NCBI GenBank assembly: GCA_964573115.1
Contig: CAZNIP010000035.1
Coordinates: 1 to 29,108, forward strand
DNA length: 29,108 nt
Direction of reading: 5' to 3'
DNA from: CAYOID01 sp964573115
Lineage (GTDB): Bacteria; Desulfobacterota; Desulfovibrionia; Desulfovibrionales; Desulfothermaceae
The notes under the pieces were generated by a model, which had not been told where the DNA came from, did no database searches, and saw only the letters and a list, made by a program, of their open reading frames with translations. Numbering within the stretch: the first letter of the stretch is position 1; each line of letters starts with the position of its first letter. Made by a program: the position numbers and the translations under genes. Positions 15,136 to 21,969 of this stretch are shown here, in pieces.

Positions 15136-15708
15136 TCACTCCAAAGGTTCCTGGGATGGTGGCATCTCCGTCAGTTCATCTGACACCGTCCAGGTGATAT
15201 TGGCTTTTCTCTTCAGCAGGTTGCTGGTCCTGTTCTGGGCTTCCTTGGCCTTGAGCTCCCAGATCTTTTCCCTGCATTTGACATAGACCTCAAAGGCCAG
15301 CATCCCGAGCTGGTCGATCTTGTCCTCGAAGGCCAACAGCTGGTTGATCAACCCCAGCTCGACCACGGCAGCTCCTGTCTCCCGTCGGACGATCCTCTTC
15401 AGGCTCCAGAAGAAGGCCACGGCCTGTGAGGGCGAAAAGTCCTGCACGGCACGAAAGCGGACGATGGCGTCGACCGAGCCTGAGAGCTTGTCCGAGCTGT
15501 GCTCGAGGAGGAGCTCGTCAAAGATGGCTTCGAGCTCCCGGGACAGCGTTGCCCCGATAGGGTTTGCGAACTGGTCCTTTTGCCTGGAGAAAAATTCGGC
15601 CGACTTGGAAGGATAGGTGTTCAGCGCGTCCTGAATCCAGCTCTTGACGATCTTTTTCCTGTGCTGGTTCAGGACCTGAGTCAATGATTGGGGGGGCTTC
15701 CTGGTCAC
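15136..15708 (-). CDS. RsbRD N-terminal-domain-like protein at the head of the dsrMKJOP operon
   Basis: 190 residues, starting at a GTG with GAGGG nine bases upstream. The all-helical pattern HRKKIVKSWIQDALNTYPSKSAEFF near residue 16-40 and ELEAIFDELLL resembles the RsbRD N-terminal domain, a sensory module first seen in stressosome proteins. The STAS domain that usually follows in stressosome proteins is absent; the tail is a charged helix (KCREKIWELKAKEAQNRTSNLLKRK) and then PPSQEPLE. It is the first gene after the promoter at 15918-15947, 31 bases ahead of dsrM, so it is probably made in step with the membrane complex. A sensor or assembly role for the complex is inference. Confidence 0.75.
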   Translation of the reverse strand: MTRKPPQSLTQVLNQHRKKIVKSWIQDALNTYPSKSAEFFSRQKDQFANPIGATLSRELEAIFDELLLEHSSDKLSGSVDAIVRFRAVQDFSPSQAVAFFWSLKRIVRRETGAAVVELGLINQLLAFEDKIDQLGMLAFEVYVKCREKIWELKAKEAQNRTSNLLKRKANITWTVSDELTEMPPSQEPLE

Positions 15709-15813
15709 AACAGTTTTCCCTCGTGTTGAGGTTTCTTTCAGGTTTGGGGGGAGTGAGGCAGATGTGCGTCAGGCAACTCAAAGGGCATGGTTTCCGGCGT
15801 GACGTGAATCACC

Positions 15814-15831
15814 TTGTTCAGAATTTCACAT
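15814..15831. promoter_or_regulatory. Rex-like inverted repeat in the dsrM operon leader
   Basis: TTGTTCAGAATTTCACAT agrees with the Rex consensus TTGTGAANNNNTTCACAA at 11 of 14 defined positions. It lies about 100 bases downstream of the predicted promoter and upstream of the RsbRD-like gene. A second imperfect site of the same geometry lies on the dsrA promoter. Tentative. Confidence 0.28.
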
Positions 15832-15917
15832 CCGGCTGAACATCATCATTGAGCCTTTGCCCAATCCGCCCTGACGACAAGAATCATAAGGGAATCCAAC
15901 GGCTGAAACCGACTGGA

Positions 15918-15947
15918 TTCATAGCCTCAATCCAAAGTTGATGTCAA
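15918..15947 (-). promoter_or_regulatory. Promoter of the dsrMKJOP operon
   Basis: A perfect TTGACA (15942-15947) and TATGAA (15918-15923) are separated by 18 bases on the minus strand. The leader to the RsbRD-like gene would be about 200 bases. The rest of the 15709-15966 stretch contains no gene. Confidence 0.55.
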
Positions 15948-15966
15948 GTGAAGCTCGGGACAAAAA

Positions 15967-17328
15967 TCACATCCTCAAATGGACATAGTACCCCTGGCCC
16001 GCCCTGGCCACGAGCAGGAGCACGCTGGACTGCATCCTGAAGCGCATGAAGGCCTGAACAAAATCGTCCAGGGTTGCGGTGCTCACCCCGGCCACCTTGT
16101 AGATCTGGTCTCCGGTCTTGAGCCCCAGGCTGTCTGCCGGTGAATTCCGGGCCACCTCGGCCACCACCAGGCTTTCCCGGCCCTCCCGGACCCTGAGCCC
16201 CCACCGCTGTCCGGCCAGTTCCAGAGCCTGATCCGACTCGAACACGTCAGGAGCCACTGTCAGCCTCTCGGTGGACCCATCCCGGAAAAACTCGAGCTCC
16301 AGCCTGGCCTTCTGGGTCCAGTTGCGGATGAGCTTCTGATAGTGCTCCTTGTCCTGGATCTCGGTCCCGTCGATGGACAGCAGGATATCTCCCGGCCGAA
16401 GACCCTGCACTGCAGCAGGAGTTCCCTGATAGACCTCTGTGACCAGCATGCCGGCGACCTGGTCCAGGCCAAAGTATCCCGCGATCCTCTGGTCCACATT
16501 CTGGCCCGAAACCCCGAGCCAGACAGGGTGCACCTTGCCGAAACTGACCAGCTCCTCGACCACCCTTTTGGCCTTGCCGATGGGAATGGCGAAGCCGATG
16601 CCCTGGGCCTTGGCGTAAATGGCCGTGTTGATGCCGATGACCCTGCCGTGGATGTTGAGCAGCGGTCCCCCGCTGTTCCCGGGGTTGATGGCGGTGTCGG
16701 TCTGAATGAAGCCCGTGTAGGTCCCGTGATTGGTCTCGATGGTCCTGTTCAGGGCTGAAATGACCCCGGTGGTCACAGTGTGGCTGAACCCGTAAGGGTT
16801 CCCGATTGCGATGACCGACTCACCGATGAGCAGGTCATCGGAACGGCCGGTGACTGCCTGGGGCAGATCCCCCTTCCCTGACAATTCCAGCAGCGCCAGG
16901 TCGAAATCCGGCTCTGATCCCACCAGCTCGGCCTCAAACTCCCGCCCGTCAAGAAGTCGGACCTCGATGTTCGAGGCCCCTGAAATAACATGGGAATTGG
17001 TCAGGACCAGCCGCTTCCCGCCGTCGATGATCACCCCGGATCCAAGGCTCCTGCGAACATACTGGCGGGGCTGAGAAGGAAAGATGTCCCGGAAAAAAGG
17101 GTTGAAGTCTTCGAAGAACCCCTGGAAGGGACTGCTGCCCCGTTCGATGACCTTTGAGGCCTTGATGTTGACCACCGCCGGGGAAGCATCCTGCACAGCC
17201 CGGACAACAGGGGTCATTCGCAAATCCTGCTCCGCCGCACCAGCCAGAGCCGGACAGCTCATCAGCAGCACAGCAAGACAAAACCAGTACACGAGGGTTG
17301 CGCACCGGCCGGGACAGCGTCGAGGCAT
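15967..17328 (-). CDS. DegP/HtrA-like periplasmic serine protease
   Basis: 453 residues from ATG 17328, which lies seven bases after GGAG; an ATG six bases earlier is too close to that site. An N-terminal signal peptide (hydrophobic YWFCLAVLLMSC, likely cleavage after ALAGA) sends it to the periplasm. The trypsin-like domain has the full triad: His in LTNSHV, Asp in DFDLALLEL and Ser in NPGNSGGP (113, 143 and 219 counted from this start). Two PDZ domains follow (about residues 265-355 and 370-450), the first with GLRPGDILLSIDG and the second with GLKTGDQIYKVAG. It degrades or refolds damaged envelope proteins. Downstream of htpX by 325 bases; it may share heat-stress control with hsp20-htpX. 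Confidence 0.93.
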   Translation of the reverse strand: MPRRCPGRCATLVYWFCLAVLLMSCPALAGAAEQDLRMTPVVRAVQDASPAVVNIKASKVIERGSSPFQGFFEDFNPFFRDIFPSQPRQYVRRSLGSGVIIDGGKRLVLTNSHVISGASNIEVRLLDGREFEAELVGSEPDFDLALLELSGKGDLPQAVTGRSDDLLIGESVIAIGNPYGFSHTVTTGVISALNRTIETNHGTYTGFIQTDTAINPGNSGGPLLNIHGRVIGINTAIYAKAQGIGFAIPIGKAKRVVEELVSFGKVHPVWLGVSGQNVDQRIAGYFGLDQVAGMLVTEVYQGTPAAVQGLRPGDILLSIDGTEIQDKEHYQKLIRNWTQKARLELEFFRDGSTERLTVAPDVFESDQALELAGQRWGLRVREGRESLVVAEVARNSPADSLGLKTGDQIYKVAGVSTATLDDFVQAFMRFRMQSSVLLLVARAGQGYYVHLRM

Positions 17329-17334
17329 GCCCAT

Positions 17335-17659
17335 TCTCCTTCACAGTTCTCCATCAGGTGTGGTTTGAAGAGCGTCAAGGCCATCGACGCCCTGGCATCT
17401 GTCCACAAAAAAGCACGCTGAAGGGGGCTCAACCGGCAGATTCGTCCCTCAAGCGCGCTGACGCGTTGTTCAAAGCAAGCTCAGACCAGAGAAAAAAGCC
17501 CGGCCTCATTCCTGCTCGTACGAACTTCATGAGGAAGAACCCCTCAGCCCTGCGGGCAGCTCCCCTTGGAAAAAGGGAGCAGTTCAGAGGGGGGATTCTC
17601 CCTTGCTCAAACTGGACGTCTGCGGCCAGCGGCCGGGCTGACCAGGAGGAGTCCCGACA
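17335..17659. other. Intergenic region between htpX and the degP-like gene
   Basis: No gene is supported here. It holds an imperfect nine-base hairpin (GCTCCCCTT / AAAGGGAGC, 17560-17581, GGAA loop), but no T tract follows on the minus strand, so its role as htpX terminator is uncertain. I could not find a convincing sigma70 or sigma32 promoter for the degP-like gene. Confidence 0.4.
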
Positions 17660-18502
17660 TCAGGACATGGCTCTGAGCCTGGCCACCCGGTCCTGGACAG
17701 GAGGATGCGTGCTGAAAAGGTTGCCCAGGCTCTGCCCGCTGAAGGGGTTGACGATGAACATGTGAGCCGTGGCCGGATTTCCGTGGCGTACAGGCACCCT
17801 GCGGCTGGAGGCATCGAGCTTCTCCAGGGCGCTGGCCAGGGATCCCGGATGCCCGGACAATCCGGCTCCGGTCTGGTCGGCCAGGTACTCCCTGGACCTT
17901 GAAATGGCCATTTGAATGAGCATGGCTGCAATGGGTGCCACGATGGCCAGCACGATGGCCAGAAACGGATTCCCCCCTTCGTCGTCACCGCCACCCATGC
18001 CGAAAATGGCCGCCCATTTGACCATGGATGACACGAACATGATCACCCCGGCCAGCGTGGCGGCCACGGTCTGGATGAGGATGTCCCTGTTGTGGATGTG
18101 CCCCATTTCATGGGCCAGAACTCCTTTGAGCTCCTCCCTGGACAGGATCTTCATGATCCCCTCGGTCACAGCCACCACACCATGCCCCGGATTCCGGCCG
18201 GTGGCAAAGGCGTTCGGGGCTTCTTCAGGGATGACGGTCACCCTTGGCTTGGGCAGGCCGGCTTTCTGAGCCAGTTCCTCAACAATCCTGTGCAGCTCTG
18301 GAGCTTCCTGCGGGCTGACCTCCCTGGCCTTGTACATGGAAAGCACGATTTTGTCTGAGTACCAGTAGCTGCCGACATTCATCCCGATGGCCAGGACAAA
18401 GGCGATCACAAGCCCGGTCTGCCCTCCGAGGAGGTTGCCGAAGAGCAGGATCAGCCCTGTCAGCAGCCCGAGCAACAGGCCGGTTTTGAGTTGGTTGGTC
18501 AT
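17660..18502 (-). CDS. htpX: HtpX-like M48 membrane metalloprotease
   Basis: 280 residues from ATG 18502, which follows GAGGAGAAGAG. The zinc site HEMGH is at residues 131-135 and the third ligand is the Glu of SREYLAD. Four hydrophobic segments are visible: two N-terminal (KTGLLLGLLTGLILLFG and LVIAFVLAIGMNVGS) and two after the catalytic motif (TLAGVIMFVSSMVK and FLAIVLAIVAPIAAML). HtpX sits in the inner membrane with its active site in the cytoplasm and degrades misfolded membrane proteins. It is 25 bases downstream of hsp20 and clearly in the same transcript, so joint stress induction is likely. The length is normal. Confidence 0.95.
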   Translation of the reverse strand: MTNQLKTGLLLGLLTGLILLFGNLLGGQTGLVIAFVLAIGMNVGSYWYSDKIVLSMYKAREVSPQEAPELHRIVEELAQKAGLPKPRVTVIPEEAPNAFATGRNPGHGVVAVTEGIMKILSREELKGVLAHEMGHIHNRDILIQTVAATLAGVIMFVSSMVKWAAIFGMGGGDDEGGNPFLAIVLAIVAPIAAMLIQMAISRSREYLADQTGAGLSGHPGSLASALEKLDASSRRVPVRHGNPATAHMFIVNPFSGQSLGNLFSTHPPVQDRVARLRAMS

Positions 18503-18527
18503 CTCTTCTCCTCTCTGGTTCAAGGGC

Positions 18528-18983
18528 TTATTCTTCTGTGACCCTGATCTTGGTCACCGGTGAAGACTGATCCTCTTTCGGCACGGTGATGGTCAACAGG
18601 CCGTCCTGGGTGGAGGCCGTGATCTTCTCGATATTCACATGGGCGGGGAGCAAAAACTTGCGGGCAAAAGGACCATAGGATCGTTCCAGAATCTGGTAGG
18701 TCGCTCCGGCCACTTCCTTGAGCATCCTCCGTTCTCCGTAGATCCAGAGCTCACGGTCCTTGACCTCCAGCCTGATCTGGCTGCGATCCAAACCGGGCAG
18801 TTCGATCTGAACCACGTAGGCCTGAGGCGTCTCATAGGCATCGGTCACAGGCCTCCACAGGGCCACCTGCTCATGACTGTCCCGATCACAGTCGAACCTT
18901 TCCCGCATTTCATCCATGAGCTTATCCATCTTTTCCTTCATGCCCTGGATCTCAAACCAGGGGAGAGGGGTGTATTTTCCCAT
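18528..18983 (-). CDS. Small heat shock protein (Hsp20/alpha-crystallin)
   Basis: 151 residues. The alpha-crystallin domain covers about residues 45-140, from WRPVTDAYETPQAYVVQIELPG to the hallmark GLLTITVPK, and an I-x-V motif (KIRV) near the C-terminus serves for oligomer contacts. The N-terminal arm contains MKEKMDKLMDEMRERF, as in many bacterial Hsp20s. It is an ATP-independent holdase in the cytoplasm. ATG 18983 has a GGAG site. A promoter with a perfect TTGACA at 19088-19093 reads into it, and htpX follows in the same transcript. The leader of about 75 bases can form a TTGAAC/GTTCAA hairpin, but I cannot show that it is an RNA thermometer. Confidence 0.95.
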   Translation of the reverse strand: MGKYTPLPWFEIQGMKEKMDKLMDEMRERFDCDRDSHEQVALWRPVTDAYETPQAYVVQIELPGLDRSQIRLEVKDRELWIYGERRMLKEVAGATYQILERSYGPFARKFLLPAHVNIEKITASTQDGLLTITVPKEDQSSPVTKIRVTEE

Positions 18984-19065
18984 TGCTGAAGCTCCGCCAT
19001 GAAAGGGATTCGAGTCTGGTTGAACCTGTTCAAAGGCCCTGACTGCCGGCCAATGATTGAGAGTA

Positions 19066-19093
19066 TTTGTAAGCAGTTCACTTCAAATGTCAA
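19066..19093 (-). promoter_or_regulatory. Promoter for hsp20-htpX
   Basis: On the minus strand TTGACA (19088-19093) is followed after 16 bases by TACAAA (19066-19071). The -35 is a perfect match, the -10 a 4-of-6 match. No CIRCE element or sigma32 consensus is seen. Confidence 0.5.
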
Positions 19094-19113
19094 TATCCCG
19101 GGATGAATTGACA
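19088..19113. promoter_or_regulatory. Symmetric element between divergent hsp20 and aminotransferase genes
   Basis: TGTCAAT and ATTGACA face each other around ATCCCGGGAT, itself a perfect ten-base palindrome. Each outer arm is a perfect -35 TTGACA on one strand, so the element spans both divergent -35 boxes. The plus-strand copy (19108-19113) has only a weak -10, TACACA, 18 bases on. A shared operator is possible. Confidence 0.45.
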
Positions 19114-19213
19114 GACCCCGGGATTCGTCGATACACAGATGAACAGAACCAGACACCACCATCCCTTCTGGCCCAGGCGACCCACCCCTGTCACTGGACC
19201 TCAGGAGCGCCGT

Positions 19214-20383
19214 ATGACTCAGTTTCCGCGCATGCAGCGTCTGCCCCCCTACGTCTTTGCCGTTGTCAACGACCTGAAAATGCGTCTTCGCCGCGAAGGC
19301 CAGGACATTGTCGACCTGGGCATGGGCAATCCGGACTTGAAAACCCCGCAGCATATCGTGGACAAACTGATCGAAGCCGCACCCAAGGCCTCAAATCACA
19401 GGTACTCGGCCTCCAGGGGAATACCCAACCTGCGCAGAGCCATCTGCGACTGGTATGCCAGACGGTACAGCGTGGACCTGGACCCGGAATCCGAAGCCGT
19501 GGTGACCATCGGGGCCAAGGAAGGCCTCTCTCATCTGGCCCTGGTCATGCTCAGCCCCGGTGACGTGGTCTTTGTTCCCGACCCGACCTACCCCATCCAC
19601 ACCTATTCGGCCATCATTGCCGGGGCGGATGTCAGACGAGTGCCCATTCACAAGGACCGCGACTTTTTCCATGACCTGACCACGGCCACAAAGCAGACCT
19701 GGCCGCAGCCCAAGCTGCTCATCCTGTCCTTCCCCCACAACCCGACCACTGCAGTGGTGGACCTGGATTTCTTTCAGAAGATCGTCGATTTTGCCAAAGA
19801 GTACAATATCTTCGTCATCCACGACATGGCCTATGCCGATCTGGCCTTTGACGGCTACACCCCTCCCAGCTTCCTCCAGGCCGAGGGCGCCAAGGATGTG
19901 GGGGTCGAGTTCTATTCCATGTCCAAGAGCTACTCCATGGCCGGATGGCGGGTCGGGTTCTGCTGCGGGAACAAAGAGATCATCCACGCCCTGACCAGAA
20001 TCAAGAGCTACCTGGACTACGGCATCTTTCAACCCATCCAGATCGCTTCAATCGTGGCCCTGAACGAGAACCAGGACTGCGTTCAGGAGATCGTGGGGGA
20101 GTATCAGAAGAGACGGGACTGCCTGGTCAACGGACTGAACCGCATTGGCTGGAATGTGGACATGCCCCCGGCAACCATGTTTCTCTGGGCTCCGATTCCA
20201 GAGCGGTACAGGTCCTTGGGATCGGTGGAGTTCTCCAAGCTCGTCCTGCAGGAGTCCAGCGTCGCCGTATCCCCAGGACTGGGCTTCGGCCATTACGGGG
20301 ACGACCACGTCCGTTTCGCCCTGGTGGAGAACAGGCACAGAATCAACCAGGCTGTTCGGGGCCTGAGAAAGCTCATGGAATGA
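19214..20383 (+). CDS. PLP-dependent class I/II aminotransferase (AlaC/AspC-like)
   Basis: 389 residues from ATG 19214, which has AGGAG six bases upstream; the longer open frame has no ribosome site. Fold-type I features are clear: the PLP Lys238 in SKSYSMAGWRVGF, the Asn of PHNPTTAV, and Asp/Tyr in FVIHDMAYADLAF. The final arginine that binds the substrate carboxylate lies in DHVRFALVENRHRI. The closest families by motif are the AlaC glutamate-pyruvate aminotransferases and related aspartate/LL-diaminopimelate enzymes. Homoserine dehydrogenase follows, so an aspartate-family role such as making aspartate or alanine fits. Exact substrate cannot be decided. Its stop codon lies inside a 13-pair hairpin. 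Confidence 0.92.
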   Translation: MTQFPRMQRLPPYVFAVVNDLKMRLRREGQDIVDLGMGNPDLKTPQHIVDKLIEAAPKASNHRYSASRGIPNLRRAICDWYARRYSVDLDPESEAVVTIGAKEGLSHLALVMLSPGDVVFVPDPTYPIHTYSAIIAGADVRRVPIHKDRDFFHDLTTATKQTWPQPKLLILSFPHNPTTAVVDLDFFQKIVDFAKEYNIFVIHDMAYADLAFDGYTPPSFLQAEGAKDVGVEFYSMSKSYSMAGWRVGFCCGNKEIIHALTRIKSYLDYGIFQPIQIASIVALNENQDCVQEIVGEYQKRRDCLVNGLNRIGWNVDMPPATMFLWAPIPERYRSLGSVEFSKLVLQESSVAVSPGLGFGHYGDDHVRFALVENRHRINQAVRGLRKLME

Positions 20384-20411
20384 TGTCGTGGTCAGGAAAC
20401 CACGACATCAT
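20380..20411 (+). terminator. Hairpin overlapping the aminotransferase stop codon
   Basis: Perfect 13-base arms (20380-20392 and 20399-20411) with a six-base CAGGAA loop; the TGA stop at 20381-20383 is inside the left arm. GTTTCAGG follows, so the T tract is poor. It may act as a partial terminator or 3'-end protector between the aminotransferase and homoserine dehydrogenase genes. Confidence 0.55.
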
Positions 20412-20507
20412 GTTTCAGGAAGATCAATGCCCTGGCTTTCTTGAACACTCACCCTCTTTCAGCGCAGCCAGCGGCTGTGCTGGGATCAAAACTCTGGAGC
20501 ATCGATC

Positions 20508-21800
20508 GTGAGCACGAACGCCATCCAAATCGGTCTGGCAGGTTTTGGCACCGTGGGAACCGGACTGGCCCAGATCCTTCAGAACAACAGGAACTGGATC
20601 ACCAGGAGGCTTGGGCGCGACCTGAACATCAAGACCATTCTCGTCCAGGACCTGAGCAAGGTCCGCACTGCCATCCCGGCTCCGGACACCAAGATCACGG
20701 ACTCGATGAAGGACATCGTCTCCGACCCGGACATCGACATCGTGGTCGAGCTCATCGGGGGGCTGGACACCGCGTACGAGATCATCAAGAAGGCCCTGTC
20801 CGCCGGCAAGTCGGTGGTCACTGCCAACAAGGCCCTTCTGGCCGAACACGGCCCGGAGCTCTTCGCCCTGGCCGCCCGCATGGATCGCGGCCTGTACTAC
20901 GAGGCCAGTGTTGCCGGCGGAATCCCCATCGTGCAGACCCTGAAGGAGAGCCTGGCCGGCAACCGGATCAAGTCCCTGACCGGGATCCTCAACGGCACGG
21001 CCAACTTCATCCTCTCCGAGATGACCACAAAGAAGATCGACTACACCCAGGCCCTGCAGAAGGCCCAGGAAAAAGGCTTTGCCGAAGCCGACCCGACCCT
21101 CGACGTCGAAGGCCTGGACGCCGCCCATAAGCTGACCGTGCTCATCCGTCTGGCCTACGGACAGGACTACCCGCTGAAGGAGCTCATGGTCCAGGGCATC
21201 AGCCAGGTCAAACCCTATGACATCCTCAGGGCCAGAGATTTCGGCTACGTGATCAAGCTCATCGCCATGGTCAAGGAGAAATCAGGGCACCTTCAGGCCG
21301 GCGTCTTTCCGACCCTGGTCAGCGAGGATCACATGCTGGCCAAAGTGGACGGGCCCTTCAACGCCGTCCTCCTGGAAGGCAATGCCGTGGGCCCGATCAT
21401 GCTCTACGGACAGGGCGCCGGCGACCTGCCCACGGGAAGCGCCGTCCTGGCCGACATCATGACCCTGGTCAACCGCAGCAGCTTCTACAACAACACCGGA
21501 TTCCAGGACTTTGAGCTGGAACGGGCCAACATCCTCCAGCCCGAGCTACGGGTCTCCAAGCACTACTTCCGGTTCACCGTCCAGGACAGACCCGGTGTGC
21601 TGTCCGTGATTTCAGGAATCATGGGCGAACACAACATCAGCATCGCCCAGGTGGTCCAGAAGCAGGAAGGCAACGGCCAGTCCGTTCCGGTGGTCTTCTT
21701 CACCCATGCGGCCCAGCTCAAAAACGTCAAGGCCGCTCTCAGGGACATCGACGAACTCAACTTCATCAAGGGCCCCACAGTGCACTACCGCATCCTGTGA
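20508..21800 (+). CDS. hom: Homoserine dehydrogenase with ACT domain
   Basis: 430 residues. The N-terminal Rossmann motif GLAGFGTVG (residues 9-17) binds NAD(P). The catalytic domain has TANKALLAEHG, GGIPIVQTLKESLAGN, GILNGTANFIL and the signature AEADPTLDVEGLDAAHKL. A C-terminal ACT domain (about 350-425, FRFTVQDRPGVLSVISGIMGEHNISI) suggests threonine feedback. It reduces aspartate semialdehyde to homoserine for threonine and methionine synthesis. GTG at 20508 is eight bases after TGGAG and is the best start. It is followed by the ApgM-family gene proposed to act on its product. Confidence 0.97.
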   Translation: MSTNAIQIGLAGFGTVGTGLAQILQNNRNWITRRLGRDLNIKTILVQDLSKVRTAIPAPDTKITDSMKDIVSDPDIDIVVELIGGLDTAYEIIKKALSAGKSVVTANKALLAEHGPELFALAARMDRGLYYEASVAGGIPIVQTLKESLAGNRIKSLTGILNGTANFILSEMTTKKIDYTQALQKAQEKGFAEADPTLDVEGLDAAHKLTVLIRLAYGQDYPLKELMVQGISQVKPYDILRARDFGYVIKLIAMVKEKSGHLQAGVFPTLVSEDHMLAKVDGPFNAVLLEGNAVGPIMLYGQGAGDLPTGSAVLADIMTLVNRSSFYNNTGFQDFELERANILQPELRVSKHYFRFTVQDRPGVLSVISGIMGEHNISIAQVVQKQEGNGQSVPVVFFTHAAQLKNVKAALRDIDELNFIKGPTVHYRIL

Positions 21801-21969
21801 TGACAGTCGTGCCTGTTTCAGGAGACCCGGATTCCCTGCCGGAGAGAACCGCGATTCCCGGAAGGCTGATCTCGTAGACGACAGCCGGGGGGACACCCCC
21901 CCATCAGCCTGATTCAGAAACCTTCTGGCAAAGAGAGCCCCCCGGAACCTCTGACCCCCACTCAAGGTC
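21801..21969. other. Structured intergenic region hom to homoserine kinase-like gene
   Basis: 169 bases without a gene. An eight-base stem AGGCTGAT/ATCAGCCT (21863-21870 with 21903-21910) encloses a six-pair G/C hairpin (GGGGGG-ACA-CCCCCC, 21887-21901). No T tract follows. It could slow transcription or be an RNA element; no known riboswitch consensus is recognised. Confidence 0.45.

Noticed and set aside
18984..19065. RNA thermometer in the hsp20 leader
   Set aside because: A small hairpin exists, but it does not clearly pair with the ribosome site and no ROSE or fourU pattern is seen.
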